A program made the translations under genes and the position numbers. Shown here one piece after another: positions 35,938 to 44,355 of a DNA stretch of 64,000 nucleotides. Source of the stretch: Massilia timonae CCUG 45783 (GTDB lineage: Bacteria; Pseudomonadota; Gammaproteobacteria; Burkholderiales; Burkholderiaceae_D); NCBI RefSeq assembly GCF_000315425.1, contig NZ_JH992922.1, positions 2,140,731-2,204,730 on the forward strand, in the 5' to 3' direction. Every line of letters begins with the position of its first letter. Position 1 is the first letter of the stretch. The notes beneath the pieces are model-generated. The model was given only the letters and a program-made list of their open reading frames with translations, searched no databases and was not told where the DNA came from.

Positions 35938-36995
35938 TGCTTTTTCTTCTTCGCGCCGTTGTCGCGCAGCGCGTCGGCGCATTCGCGCACCAGGGCCGGG
36001 CCGGCGTAGATCAGGCCACTGTACAGCTGCACCAGCTTGGCGCCGGACGCGATCTTGGCCTTCGCGTCCTGGCCGCGCATGATGCCGCCCACGCCGACGA
36101 TCGGGATGTCGTCGCGCAGCTCCTTCTTGAGCGCGCGGATCACGATGTTCGACTGCTCGAACACCGGGGCGCCGGAGAGGCCGCCGGCCTGCTGTGCGTG
36201 CTTCATGCCTTCGACGTCGCGCCGGTTGAGCGTGGTGTTGGTGGCGATCACGCCGTCGATCTTGTGGCGCAGCAGGGCGCCGGCGATGTCGCGGATCTGG
36301 TCGCCGTCGACGTCGGGCGCGATCTTGAGCGTGATCGGCACGTAGTGGCCGTGGTGGTCGGCCAGCTTGGTCTGCTCGGCCTTCAGCTGGGACAGCAGGC
36401 CGTCCAGTTCGGACGCGCCCTGCAGCTGGCGCAGGTTCTTGGTGTTGGGCGACGAGATGTTGACCGTCACGTAGCTCGCATACGGATAGACCTTGCGCAG
36501 GCAGTGCAGGTAATCCTCGGCGGCTTGCTCGATCGGCGTGTCGGCGTTCTTGCCGATGTTCAGGCCCAGCACGCCCTGGCGTTCCTGGTAGAAGCGCGAG
36601 GCTTGCACGTTGGCCACGAAGGCGTCGACGCCGCCGTTGTTGAAGCCCATGCGGTTGATGATGCCGCGCGCGCGCGGCAGGCGGAACATGCGCGGCTTGG
36701 GGTTGCCGGCCTGGCCGCGCGGGGTCACGGTGCCGATCTCGATCGAGCCGAAGCCGAGCGCGGCCAGGCCGTCGATGTAGGCCCCATCCTTGTCCAGGCC
36801 GGCGGCCAGGCCGACCGGGTTGGGGAAGGTGATGCCCATGACGGTGCGCGGGTCGGGCAGCGGTTTCCTGAACGCGCCCGTCAGGCCGAGCGCGGCTGCC
36901 CGACACAGCATGGGCAGCGTGAAGTTGTGGGCCGTCTCGGGATCGAGCGAGAACAGTGCGGGGCGGACGAGGGTGTACAGGAATTTGTCGGGCAT
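35934..36995 (-). CDS. pyrD: Dihydroorotate dehydrogenase (quinone), class 2
   Basis: 353-residue membrane-associated flavoenzyme that oxidises dihydroorotate to orotate in pyrimidine synthesis. An N-terminal membrane helix pair (to ~45) is followed by the barrel: [25 protein letters not shown], catalytic serine in [50 protein letters not shown]. Normal length. Translationally coupled to the aldo/keto reductase. Confidence 0.96.
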   Translation of the reverse strand: MPDKFLYTLVRPALFSLDPETAHNFTLPMLCRAAALGLTGAFRKPLPDPRTVMGITFPNPVGLAAGLDKDGAYIDGLAALGFGSIEIGTVTPRGQAGNPKPRMFRLPRARGIINRMGFNNGGVDAFVANVQASRFYQERQGVLGLNIGKNADTPIEQAAEDYLHCLRKVYPYASYVTVNISSPNTKNLRQLQGASELDGLLSQLKAEQTKLADHHGHYVPITLKIAPDVDGDQIRDIAGALLRHKIDGVIATNTTLNRRDVEGMKHAQQAGGLSGAPVFEQSNIVIRALKKELRDDIPIVGVGGIMRGQDAKAKIASGAKLVQLYSGLIYAGPALVRECADALRDNGAKKKKQ

Positions 36996-37104
36996 GGGGA
37001 ACTCAAAAAGGATCTCCCCATCATTCTAACGTGATGCGCTGCGGCATACGTAGTTGAGTGTCAACGACTTTGTTAGCACTTGTATCACACGGCGACAACC
37101 CGGC

Positions 37105-37833
37105 CTAGCGCTGCAGCACGCCCCATTCGCCGTCGATGCGCGCTTCGAGCGGCCGGAAGTTGATCTTGTAGGCCATCTTGGGACTCTGTTCGATCCAGTA
37201 CCCGAGATACACGTAGGACAGTCCGAGCTCGTGCGCCTGGTTCACCTGCCACAGGATGTTGTAGGTGCCGTAGGAGGCATTCTCGATGTCGGGATCGAAG
37301 AAGGTGTACACCGATGACAGGCCGTCGGACAGCACGTCGATGATCGACACCATGCGCAGGGTGCCGTCCGGCTCGCGGAATTCGACCAGGCGCGTGTTGA
37401 CGCGGCTTTGCAGCAGGAACTGGGCGTACTGGTCGCGGCTGTCCTGGTCCATGCCGCCGCCCACGTGGCGCGTGGTCTGGTAGCGCAGGTAGAGTGCGTA
37501 GTGCTCGTCGGAAAAGGCCAGGTTGGCCACCATCGCGACCAGGTTGCCATGGCGCTTCCAGGCGCGGCGCTGGGTGCGGTTGGGCGTGAAGTCCTCGCAC
37601 TTGACGCGCACCGGGATGCAGGCCTGGCAGCCGTCGCAGTAGGGGCGGTAGGTGAAGATGCCGCTGCGCCGGAAGCCGTTCTTGACCAGCTCGGAATACA
37701 CGTCGGCATTGATCAGGTGCGATGGCGTGGCGACCTGCGAACGCGCCTGGCGCGCGTCGAGATAGCTGCAGGGATAGGGCGCCGTCGTGTAGAACTGCAG
37801 CGTCGCAAAGGGCAGGTCGTGTAGGTGCGTCAT
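37105..37833 (-). CDS. bpt: Aspartate/glutamate leucyltransferase (Bpt)
   Basis: 242-residue leucyl-tRNA-protein transferase of the arginyltransferase fold. It adds Leu to N-terminal Asp or Glu, marking proteins for ClpS/ClpAP. The N-terminal cysteine motif [18 protein letters not shown] and the central [26 protein letters not shown] are diagnostic. The aat gene, with the complementary specificity, lies just upstream but has its own terminator. Confidence 0.93.
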   Translation of the reverse strand: MTHLHDLPFATLQFYTTAPYPCSYLDARQARSQVATPSHLINADVYSELVKNGFRRSGIFTYRPYCDGCQACIPVRVKCEDFTPNRTQRRAWKRHGNLVAMVANLAFSDEHYALYLRYQTTRHVGGGMDQDSRDQYAQFLLQSRVNTRLVEFREPDGTLRMVSIIDVLSDGLSSVYTFFDPDIENASYGTYNILWQVNQAHELGLSYVYLGYWIEQSPKMAYKINFRPLEARIDGEWGVLQR

Positions 37834-37876
37834 GCAAAAAACTCTCGAGACGACGTGTGATGAACCTATTCTAGCG

Positions 37877-37921
37877 AAAACCCGCCCGCGATACCGTTAG
37901 CCATCCAACGGTATCGCGGGC
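37877..37921 (-). terminator. Terminator embedded in the 3' end of aat
   Basis: A 15-bp stem (37884-37898 with 37907-37921) and an 8-base loop, followed on the minus strand by GGGTTTT. The ascending arm lies inside the last codons of aat and the TAA is at the loop edge, so the hairpin is partly coding. Confidence 0.85.
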
Positions 37922-38715
37922 GAATTGCCGGATTTGTCGGCCGCTGCAGCGGACCCTGCGGACGCTGCGGATGCCGCCGGCGCCCCGGCGCCCGGCGCCG
38001 CCAGCGGCGCACCGACCGTCCAGTCGCGGATGGGTGGTTCGGCGATGGCGGCGCGCAGGTGCTCCAGGAAGCGGCTGCGCGGGATCGGCGCCGCGCCGAG
38101 CGAGGCCAGGTGGCCGGTCTCCTGCTGGCAGTCGATCATCCGCACGCCGTGGCCGCGCAGGAAGGCCACCAGGTAGGCCAGCGCGACCTTGGAAGCGTCG
38201 GACACGCGCGCGAACATCGACTCGCCATAGAACATGCGGCCTATGCAGACGCCATAGGCGCCGCCGACCAGTTCGCCGTCGAGCCAGACTTCGGACGAGT
38301 GGGCATAGCCCAGCGCATGCAGGCCGCTGTAGCCGTCGATGATCTCGCTGGAGATCCAGGTGCCGGGGCCGTCGCGGCGCGGCGCGGCGCAGGCGCGCAT
38401 GACGTCGCTGAAGGCCGAGTCGAAGCGCACGTCCCAGCGGCCTCCCTCGTGGCGGCTGCGCTCGACCTTGCGCAGCGTCTTGGCCAGGCTGTCGCTCACC
38501 TTGAAGTCGCTCGTGTACAGCACCATGCGCGGGTCGGTGCTCCACCACAGGATGGGCTGGCCTTCGGAAAACCAGGGAAAGATGCCGTTGCGGTAAGCCT
38601 GCAGCAGGCGCGGCGGCGACAGGTCGGCGCCGGCCGCGAGCAGGCCCGGCGCTTCGACCGTCAGTGCCTTGGATACGTCGGGAAACGGCGTATCGGTCTC
38701 GAGCCAGGGAATCAT
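37897..38715 (-). CDS. aat: Leucyl/phenylalanyl-tRNA-protein transferase
   Basis: 272-residue transferase adding Leu or Phe to N-terminal Lys or Arg (N-degron pathway). Core motifs: [56 protein letters not shown], and [18 protein letters not shown]. The last ~45 residues form an Ala/Pro/Gly-rich tail beyond the conserved domain, and its final codons form a terminator hairpin. The start lies one base after the NUDIX gene stop. Confidence 0.93.
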   Translation of the reverse strand: MIPWLETDTPFPDVSKALTVEAPGLLAAGADLSPPRLLQAYRNGIFPWFSEGQPILWWSTDPRMVLYTSDFKVSDSLAKTLRKVERSRHEGGRWDVRFDSAFSDVMRACAAPRRDGPGTWISSEIIDGYSGLHALGYAHSSEVWLDGELVGGAYGVCIGRMFYGESMFARVSDASKVALAYLVAFLRGHGVRMIDCQQETGHLASLGAAPIPRSRFLEHLRAAIAEPPIRDWTVGAPLAAPGAGAPAASAASAGSAAAADKSGNSPAIPLDG

Positions 38716-38716
38716 C

Positions 38717-39298
38717 TCAATCCGGTTCGCGTGGGGCGATCATCGGGCGATGGATGTCGCGGCTGTGAAAGCCATAGCTGCCGCCCTCGCGCACTTTGAT
38801 CCGGTCGGCGAAGAACAGTTCCAGCGTGGTGCGGATGGTGGGAAAGGCCAGGTCGTCCCAGGGGATCTCGTCTTCGGTAAACAGCTGCACGTCCAGGCTT
38901 TCGATGCCGGCCGCGAAGTCGAGGTCGAGCAGGCGCGCCCGGTAGAACAGGTGGACCTGGTGCACGTGGGCCACGTTGAGCAGGGTGAACAAGGGCCCGA
39001 GCTCGATGTTGGCGCCGGCTTCTTCCTCGGTCTCGCGCACCGCCGCCTGCCCGGTGGTCTCCTCGTTTTCCATGAAGCCGGCCGGCAGGGTCCAGTAGCC
39101 GTAGCGCGGCTCGATCGCGCGCTTGCACAGCAAGACCTGGAGCCGGCCGTCGGCCTCCCAGACGGGAATCGATCCGATGACGAGTTTCGGATTCTGGTAG
39201 TGGATCGTGTGGCAATGGGTGCAGACGTAGCGCGGCCGGTTGTCGCCTTCAGGGATGGTCAGCAGGACGGGGTGGGCGCACTCGGAGCAGAATTTCAT
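38717..39298 (-). CDS. NUDIX hydrolase with N-terminal zinc ribbon
   Basis: 193 residues from ATG 39298 ([11 protein letters not shown]). Two CxxC pairs (CSEC, CTHC) form a zinc ribbon in the first ~30 residues, followed by the NUDIX box [27 protein letters not shown] enzymes cleave nucleoside diphosphate derivatives; the exact substrate is not predictable. It is probably co-transcribed with aat (one-base gap). Confidence 0.9.
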   Translation of the reverse strand: MKFCSECAHPVLLTIPEGDNRPRYVCTHCHTIHYQNPKLVIGSIPVWEADGRLQVLLCKRAIEPRYGYWTLPAGFMENEETTGQAAVRETEEEAGANIELGPLFTLLNVAHVHQVHLFYRARLLDLDFAAGIESLDVQLFTEDEIPWDDLAFPTIRTTLELFFADRIKVREGGSYGFHSRDIHRPMIAPREPD

Positions 39299-39442
39299 GG
39301 TCGTGTGACGAATTGGCATTGCCCTTACTTTACACTGAATGCGGGGGCGATAGGGCAGCGCCCGACGGGTGGGGTCGACCTGTTTTCAGCGCAGACCATG
39401 CGTTATATCGTGTTGCAATCGCACATGGCCGCAGTATTGCAT

Positions 39443-39471
39443 TTGCCTAATAAGGGGAATGGGCGTATAAT
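39443..39471 (+). promoter_or_regulatory. Promoter of tRNA-fMet
   Basis: TTGCCT (39443-39448) and TATAAT (39466-39471) with a 17-base spacer, ending 13 bases before the tRNA. Confidence 0.75.
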
Positions 39472-39484
39472 TCATTTCATCAGA

Positions 39485-39561
39485 CGCGGGGTGGAGCAGT
39501 CTGGCAGCTCGTCGGGCTCATAACCCGAAGGTCACAGGTTCAAATCCTGTCCCCGCAACCA
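39485..39561 (+). tRNA. Initiator tRNA-fMet (anticodon CAU)
   Basis: 77-base cloverleaf with encoded CCA. Initiator hallmarks are present: a C1-A72 mismatch at the acceptor end (CGCGGGG / CCCCGCA) and three G-C pairs in the anticodon stem (GGG-CTCATAA-CCC). Confidence 0.97.
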
Positions 39562-39567
39562 GATTCG

Positions 39568-39609
39568 AAGCCGCTGATTCGCAAGAGTCAGCGGCTTTTC
39601 CGTTTTTCA
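39568..39609 (+). terminator. Terminator of tRNA-fMet
   Basis: Stem AAGCCGCTGA/TCAGCGGCTT with a 10-base loop followed by TTTTCCGTTTTT. Confidence 0.88.
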
Positions 39610-39761
39610 AGCCGGCGTTGTTCAAGCAGGCACATCTTTTCTCGGTCTTAACGGCCTCGACGCAGGTCAAACCCGCTCGCCTCTGCTGCAATGCACACGG
39701 GCCCGGCCTGTCCAACCCTGCGAACCGCCGCGCGCATGCGCCATGGCGACATTCAGGGGCG

Positions 39762-40181
39762 ATGACCATGATCGATGTAGACGACATCAACGAGGCCTGG
39801 GGCTGGGTCGGCATGAGCGCCGTCGAAGTTCTCGGGGCTAATGCCTTCGGCAACCTCATCATCCGCGACGAGGACGACCATTTCTGGTGCCTGCGTCCGC
39901 AAGAACTGGTCTGCGAGCCGCTGGCGCGCAGCCGCGCCGCGCTCGACGCGCTGGCCTACAACCAGGATTTCCTCAACGACTGGTACATGCCAGAGGCGGT
40001 GCGCCTGGCCGAAGCCGCGCTGGGGCCGCTGACCGAGGGGCGCAAATACTGCCTCAAGATTCCCAGCGCGCTGGGCGGCCACTATGGCTGCGACAACCTG
40101 GCCACCGTGCCGCTGGCCGAACTCATCCGGTTCTCGGGGGAGGGCGCGCAGCAGTTCGACGGTTTGCCGCGCTGGAACTGA
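39762..40181 (+). CDS. Tdi1-like immunity protein (DUF1851 C-terminal domain)
   Basis: 139 residues from ATG 39762, with CAGGGGCG upstream. The middle has a GAD-like N-terminal part (AFGNLIIRDEDDHFWCLRPQELVCEPLA) and the C-terminus LKIPSALGGHYGCDNLATVPLAELIRFSGEGAQQ matches the DUF1851/Tdi1 C-terminal pattern as I recall it. Tdi1 proteins protect against Tde-type T6SS DNases. No toxin gene is adjacent, so it is an orphan, placed just after a tRNA gene. Confidence 0.72.
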   Translation: MTMIDVDDINEAWGWVGMSAVEVLGANAFGNLIIRDEDDHFWCLRPQELVCEPLARSRAALDALAYNQDFLNDWYMPEAVRLAEAALGPLTEGRKYCLKIPSALGGHYGCDNLATVPLAELIRFSGEGAQQFDGLPRWN

Positions 40182-40195
40182 TGCCGCAGTCGGCC

Positions 40196-40216
40196 GCGCC
40201 GAGGCCCTCTCGGCGC
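40196..40216. terminator. Weak hairpin between convergent genes
   Basis: Stem GCGCCGAG/CTCGGCGC with a 5-base loop and no T run, in the 42-base gap between the Tdi1-like gene and the glycosyltransferase gene. Confidence 0.35.
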
Positions 40217-40223
40217 CAGCCGC

Positions 40224-41276
40224 TCATTCCTTGCGCGGGGCGGCCTGGGTACGCAGGCGACCGGCAACGATCTGCCAGCCCACCGCCGGCACATACAATG
40301 GCAGTTTAGGGTCCATGGCCAGGTGCTTCCACAGCAGCGGGCCGTTGATGGGTTTGCGGTGCGTCAGCCGGTGGACGATGTCCTTGACCATGGTGTGGCG
40401 CAGGAAGCGCAGCTTGGCGCGGTTGCGTCCCTGTTGTTCGGCGTTGAGCTTGAACAGGCGCGGCAGTGCGAGTTCCAGCTTGGTTTCGTAGTGCAGGCGG
40501 TCCATCGATTTCTCAGTGCCCCAGCCCGAGCCGGCGTAGATATTCACGCCGCGACCATAGGTCACTTCCGGCGTGGTGCCGAAAACATACGCCTTCGTCA
40601 GTGTGCTCAGTGTCAGCCAGAACAGGAAGTCCTCGCCGGCATAGACGAATTCTTCGCGAAAACGCAGATTGGCGAACTTGCGGAAGCGGTACACGACGGT
40701 CGACGTGCCGATGACATTGGCGCCGAGGATCTGTTCCGTCATGTCGCCCTGGTACTGCGCGACCGGGTAGCCACCCGGCAGCAGCGGGTGCGCGTCCTTC
40801 TTGAACACTGCGCTCTGTTCGAACACGGTTGTCGAATGGCCAAGGCGGAAAAAATCCGAAAAATAAAAGTCGTTGCCCTGCGCCAGGGCGGCGCTCGCGT
40901 GCAGCAGGTGCGTATCGTGCCACTCGTCATCGGAATCCAGGAAAGCCACGTAGTCGCATTGCGGCGACACGCTGTCGAGCCCCTTGTTGCGCGCCCCGGC
41001 GGGTCCGCCGTTCGGCTGTTCGATCACGCGTACGTTCAGGTTCGGCCAGCGCGCCCTCACTGCCTGCACCTCGCCCCGTGCCGGCACCGGCGAGCTGTCG
41101 TCGACCACGATGACTTCGGCGGGGTACAGCTGCTGGCCGGCAATCGATGCCAGCGCCTTCTGCAGGACGCCTTCCTGGCGCTGGAAATAAGGAATCACGA
41201 CGGCGATCGGTGCACTCGCCGGCGTCGCTGCAGCATGGTTCGCGCTGCTGGAAGTAGTGAAAATCGGGGTGCTCAT
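40224..41276 (-). CDS. Family 2 glycosyltransferase
   Basis: 350-residue GT-A-fold glycosyltransferase. N-terminal IAVVIPYFQRQEGVLQKALASI, then VIVVDDSS, PNGGPAGARNKGL and the DxD-type VAFLDSDDEW. ATG 41276 begins the usual short leader before the domain. No polysaccharide locus surrounds it, so the acceptor is unknown. It is flanked by the orphan immunity gene and alkA. Confidence 0.88.
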   Translation of the reverse strand: MSTPIFTTSSSANHAAATPASAPIAVVIPYFQRQEGVLQKALASIAGQQLYPAEVIVVDDSSPVPARGEVQAVRARWPNLNVRVIEQPNGGPAGARNKGLDSVSPQCDYVAFLDSDDEWHDTHLLHASAALAQGNDFYFSDFFRLGHSTTVFEQSAVFKKDAHPLLPGGYPVAQYQGDMTEQILGANVIGTSTVVYRFRKFANLRFREEFVYAGEDFLFWLTLSTLTKAYVFGTTPEVTYGRGVNIYAGSGWGTEKSMDRLHYETKLELALPRLFKLNAEQQGRNRAKLRFLRHTMVKDIVHRLTHRKPINGPLLWKHLAMDPKLPLYVPAVGWQIVAGRLRTQAAPRKE

Positions 41277-41355
41277 GTTGCTGAATATATCACACGCTCG
41301 TGGTGTAACGCCCCTCGTCTTTCCAATTGAAAACAGTGCACGGCTTCGCCGTCTG

Positions 41356-42234
41356 CTATTCGGCGAGACTGGCCCACAGGTAGGCGGCCGCCATCGTGCG
41401 GTGCGGCGCATAGCGCGCCAGCAGGCGCTGGGCTTCGGCCAGGGTCGGCCGCTGGGCGCGGCCGGTCAGATTGTGCAGGGCGGTGCGCACGGCGACGTCC
41501 CCTTCGAGCGAGCAATCCGTGTAGCCATAGCCGCGCAGCAACACATAATTGACGGTCCAGGGGCCGATGCCCTTGATCGCCAGCAGTTCCTGGCTCACCT
41601 GGGCGGCGTCGCGCCGGCGCTCGAGCGCCAGGCTGCCGTCGACCGCCATGCGCGCCACGCGCAGCACGGTCTCGGCCTTGGCGGTCGAGAACTTGCGGCT
41701 GGTCAGATCTTCCAGCGGCAGGCGGGCGACGTCGGTCGCTTCCGGATAGCACCACAAGCCACGCGAATGCGGGCGACCGGCCAGCTTGATCAATGTGCGG
41801 CGCAGGGCGATCGCGAAGGTCAGGTTGATCTGCTGGCCGATGATGGCCCAGGTCAGGGCCTCGAACACGGTGGCCGATTGCACGATGCGCAGGCCCGGCT
41901 GGCGCGCGAGCACGGGGCCGAGCACGGGATCGTCGTGCGCGAAGGCGGCGAAGGCGGCCGGGTCGATGCGCAGGCCCAGCACGTTCAGCAGCGCGTCCTC
42001 GGCCAGCGCTGCGAGCGCGGGCGTGACGGGCGCGTCGAAGGCAAGGCGGCAGCGGGCCGCATTGCCGTCGAAGCGGATGTCGAGCAGGGTCGGCACGCCG
42101 TCCAGCAGCACGCCCTTGCGCAAGCCGTCCGGGCCGACCTGCTCGGCCAGGCCTTCGACGTCGCGGCCATGAAAGGCGATGACGTCGGCCACGCGGTAGC
42201 CTGGCGGCAGGGCAATCTCCTGCGTCGTCTCCAT
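41356..42234 (-). CDS. alkA: DNA-3-methyladenine glycosylase II (AlkA type)
   Basis: 292-residue base-excision repair glycosylase. An N-terminal AlkA_N-like beta domain (to ~85) precedes the helix-hairpin-helix: LLAIKGIGPWTVNYVLLRGYGYTD, followed by catalytic Asp in SLEGDVAVR. Length matches AlkA without an Ada fusion. The start overlaps the stop of the EamA gene by one base (TGATG). Confidence 0.9.
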   Translation of the reverse strand: METTQEIALPPGYRVADVIAFHGRDVEGLAEQVGPDGLRKGVLLDGVPTLLDIRFDGNAARCRLAFDAPVTPALAALAEDALLNVLGLRIDPAAFAAFAHDDPVLGPVLARQPGLRIVQSATVFEALTWAIIGQQINLTFAIALRRTLIKLAGRPHSRGLWCYPEATDVARLPLEDLTSRKFSTAKAETVLRVARMAVDGSLALERRRDAAQVSQELLAIKGIGPWTVNYVLLRGYGYTDCSLEGDVAVRTALHNLTGRAQRPTLAEAQRLLARYAPHRTMAAAYLWASLAE

Positions 42235-43142
42235 CACTTGCCGCCCGCCGGCGCGGCTGCGCGTCCAAAGCGCGGCCGGAATCCCGTCACCAGCGCGGTC
42301 CCGAGCAGCACGATGGCCGAGCCGGCGATCGTGTGCCAGCCGATGGCTTCGTGCAGGAACAGCGCGCCCCACAGGATGCCGAACAGGGGATTGAGGAAGG
42401 TGACGGTGAGCGCCGAGGTGGTGCCGACTTCCTCGATCAGCTTGAAGTAGAGGATGTAGGCGATGCCGCTGCAGACCACGCCCAGCGCCAGCACGGCGGC
42501 CATGACGCCCGGGGTCGGCTCGCCCGGCGCCGGGAAGAAGGCGACCAGCGGCAGCACCAGGATGGCGGCCGCCCACATCGAGCCGTGGGCGTTGGCGAAC
42601 GGCGCCACCGCCGGAGCTGATTTGGCGTACTGGCTGGCGATGCTGTAGCTGAACGCCGCGACCAGGGCCGCGCCGACGGCGATGCCGGCGCCGGGCCGTT
42701 CGGCCACGTGGTCGAAGCCGACCAGCAGGGCCACGCCGCAGGTGCCGAGCAGCAGGCCGAGCGCGCTGTTCCTGGACACCTTCTGGCGCGCCCACACGGC
42801 GCCGACCAGCGCGCCCCACATCGGCGCGGTGGCGTTCAGCACCGACAGCACCGAGGCCGACAGGGTGCGCGCGGCGAAGGCGAACAGCAGGAAGGGCAGG
42901 GCCGAATTGAACAGGCCGAGGATCAGGTAGTGCTTCCAGTGGCGGCGCACGCCGAGCGGGGAGCCCTTGCCGCGCAGGTGGAACACCCAGGCCACCAGCG
43001 CCAGGAACAGGGCGGCGAAGCCGACCCGGTACTCGATCAGCACCGCCGGGCCGAGCACGGGCGCGGCGATGCGCATGAAGAGGAAGGAGCCGCCCCAGAT
43101 GGCGGCCAGCGCCACCAGGCGCAGCATGTTCGCGGTGTTCAT
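42234..43142 (-). CDS. EamA/DMT-family transporter
   Basis: 302-residue exporter with ten hydrophobic segments in two EamA repeats (LRLVALAAIWGGSFLFMRIAAP at the start; LEEVGTTSALTVTFLNPLFGILWGALFLHE in the second). No Shine-Dalgarno sequence is seen before ATG 43142, since a terminator-like hairpin and its T run end four bases upstream. ATG at the sixth codon is another possible start. Translationally coupled to alkA. Confidence 0.87.
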   Translation of the reverse strand: MNTANMLRLVALAAIWGGSFLFMRIAAPVLGPAVLIEYRVGFAALFLALVAWVFHLRGKGSPLGVRRHWKHYLILGLFNSALPFLLFAFAARTLSASVLSVLNATAPMWGALVGAVWARQKVSRNSALGLLLGTCGVALLVGFDHVAERPGAGIAVGAALVAAFSYSIASQYAKSAPAVAPFANAHGSMWAAAILVLPLVAFFPAPGEPTPGVMAAVLALGVVCSGIAYILYFKLIEEVGTTSALTVTFLNPLFGILWGALFLHEAIGWHTIAGSAIVLLGTALVTGFRPRFGRAAAPAGGK

Positions 43143-43146
43143 TGAT

Positions 43147-43176
43147 AAAAAGATGGCCCGTCTGATAACGGGCCAT
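43147..43176 (-). terminator. Terminator between xdhC-like and EamA genes
   Basis: Stem ATGGCCCGT/ACGGGCCAT with a 6-base loop; on the minus strand it is followed by CTTTTTATC and then directly by the EamA start codon. Confidence 0.85.
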
Positions 43177-43236
43177 TGTGGCAGGACCGGCGCTTTCCTG
43201 CCAGCCGATCCTTGCTTCTGAATTGACGCTACCGAT

Positions 43237-44232
43237 TCAGGCCGCGCTGGCCAGCGTCAGCGCCGCGGCGTGCGGCACCAGCATCTGCTGCGGCACCGCG
43301 TTCTTCACGGCCGTCATCTCGGCCATGATCGAGATCGCGATCTCGGCCGGCGTCTTGCTGCCGATGTAGATGCCGATCGGGCCATGCAGGCGCGCCAGTT
43401 CGGCCTCGGTGAGGTCGAACAGCTTGAGGCGCTCGCGCCGCTTGGCGTTGTTGGCGCGCGAGCCGATGGCGCCGACATAGAAAGCGTCGGACTTGAGCGC
43501 TTCCATCAGCGCCAGGTCGTCCAGCTTGGGATCGTGGGTCAGGGCCACCACGGCGCTGCGCGCATCGAGCCTGGCCTCGATCACCAGGTCGTCGGGCATG
43601 GCGTGCACCAGGCTCACGCCGGGGATGGAAAAGCCGCTGCGGTATTCCTCGCGCGGATCGCACACGGTGACGCGGTAATCCATGCCGGCCGCGATCGTGG
43701 CCAGGAAGCGCGACAGCGGGCCGGCGCCGATGATGTACAGGCGCCAGCGCGGGCCGTGCAGGGTGTGCAGCACGCCATCCTCGATGCGCTGGATGGCGCT
43801 GGCCTGGGCCTGCTCGAGGCTGACCGCGCCGCTGGCCAGGTGCACGCGGCGCTCGACCAGCTCGCCGCCATCCAGGCGCGCCAGCAGTTCGGGAATGCGG
43901 CTCTCGATCGACAGCGGCTCGATGGCCAGCTCGATGGTGCCGCCGCAGGGCAGGCCGAAGCGGTGCGCCTCGTCGGCGCTGATGCCGTAGCTGATGATTT
44001 CGGGGAGGGTGATCTCGATGCCGTTGTCGCGCACGCGGGCGATCAGGTCGTCCTCGATGCAGCCGCCGGAGACCGAGCCGACCACCTGGCCGTCCTCGCA
44101 GATGGCGAGCGTGGCGCCGACCGGGCGCGGGCTCGAGCCCCAGGTCTTGATCACCGTGACCAGCTGGCAGCGCTGGCCGCCGGCAAGCCAGGCGGCGCAG
44201 GTTTTCAGTACGTCGAGGTCGATGCTGTCCAT
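43237..44232 (-). CDS. XdhC-family protein (molybdenum enzyme maturation)
   Basis: 331 residues from ATG 44232. The N-terminal XdhC/CoxI domain has VTVIKTWGSSPRPVGATLAI and GSVSGGCIEDDLIA; the C-terminal NAD-binding domain has LYIIGAGPLSRFLATIA and YVGAIGSRANNAKRRERL. XdhC proteins insert sulfurated molybdenum cofactor into xanthine dehydrogenase-type enzymes. No xdhAB or mob genes are nearby, so the client enzyme is elsewhere. Confidence 0.9.
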   Translation of the reverse strand: MDSIDLDVLKTCAAWLAGGQRCQLVTVIKTWGSSPRPVGATLAICEDGQVVGSVSGGCIEDDLIARVRDNGIEITLPEIISYGISADEAHRFGLPCGGTIELAIEPLSIESRIPELLARLDGGELVERRVHLASGAVSLEQAQASAIQRIEDGVLHTLHGPRWRLYIIGAGPLSRFLATIAAGMDYRVTVCDPREEYRSGFSIPGVSLVHAMPDDLVIEARLDARSAVVALTHDPKLDDLALMEALKSDAFYVGAIGSRANNAKRRERLKLFDLTEAELARLHGPIGIYIGSKTPAEIAISIMAEMTAVKNAVPQQMLVPHAAALTLASAA

Positions 44233-44305
44233 GGTGTGGTCGCCGCCGTATGCGGGATAGATACAAGATGGACAATCATACAAAAAAAGCGCGGAGGGCG
44301 CTGGC

Positions 44306-44343
44306 GCCGGCGTGCGCGGCATGGGAGCGCCGCGCACGCCGGC
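44306..44343 (-). terminator. Strong hairpin downstream of M48-like lipoprotein gene
   Basis: A perfect 15-bp G/C-rich stem with an 8-base loop (44321-44328), 12 bases past the stop. A T7 run on the minus strand follows only after 17 more bases (44282-44288). Confidence 0.7.
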
Positions 44344-44355
44344 ATGGCCGGGCTT

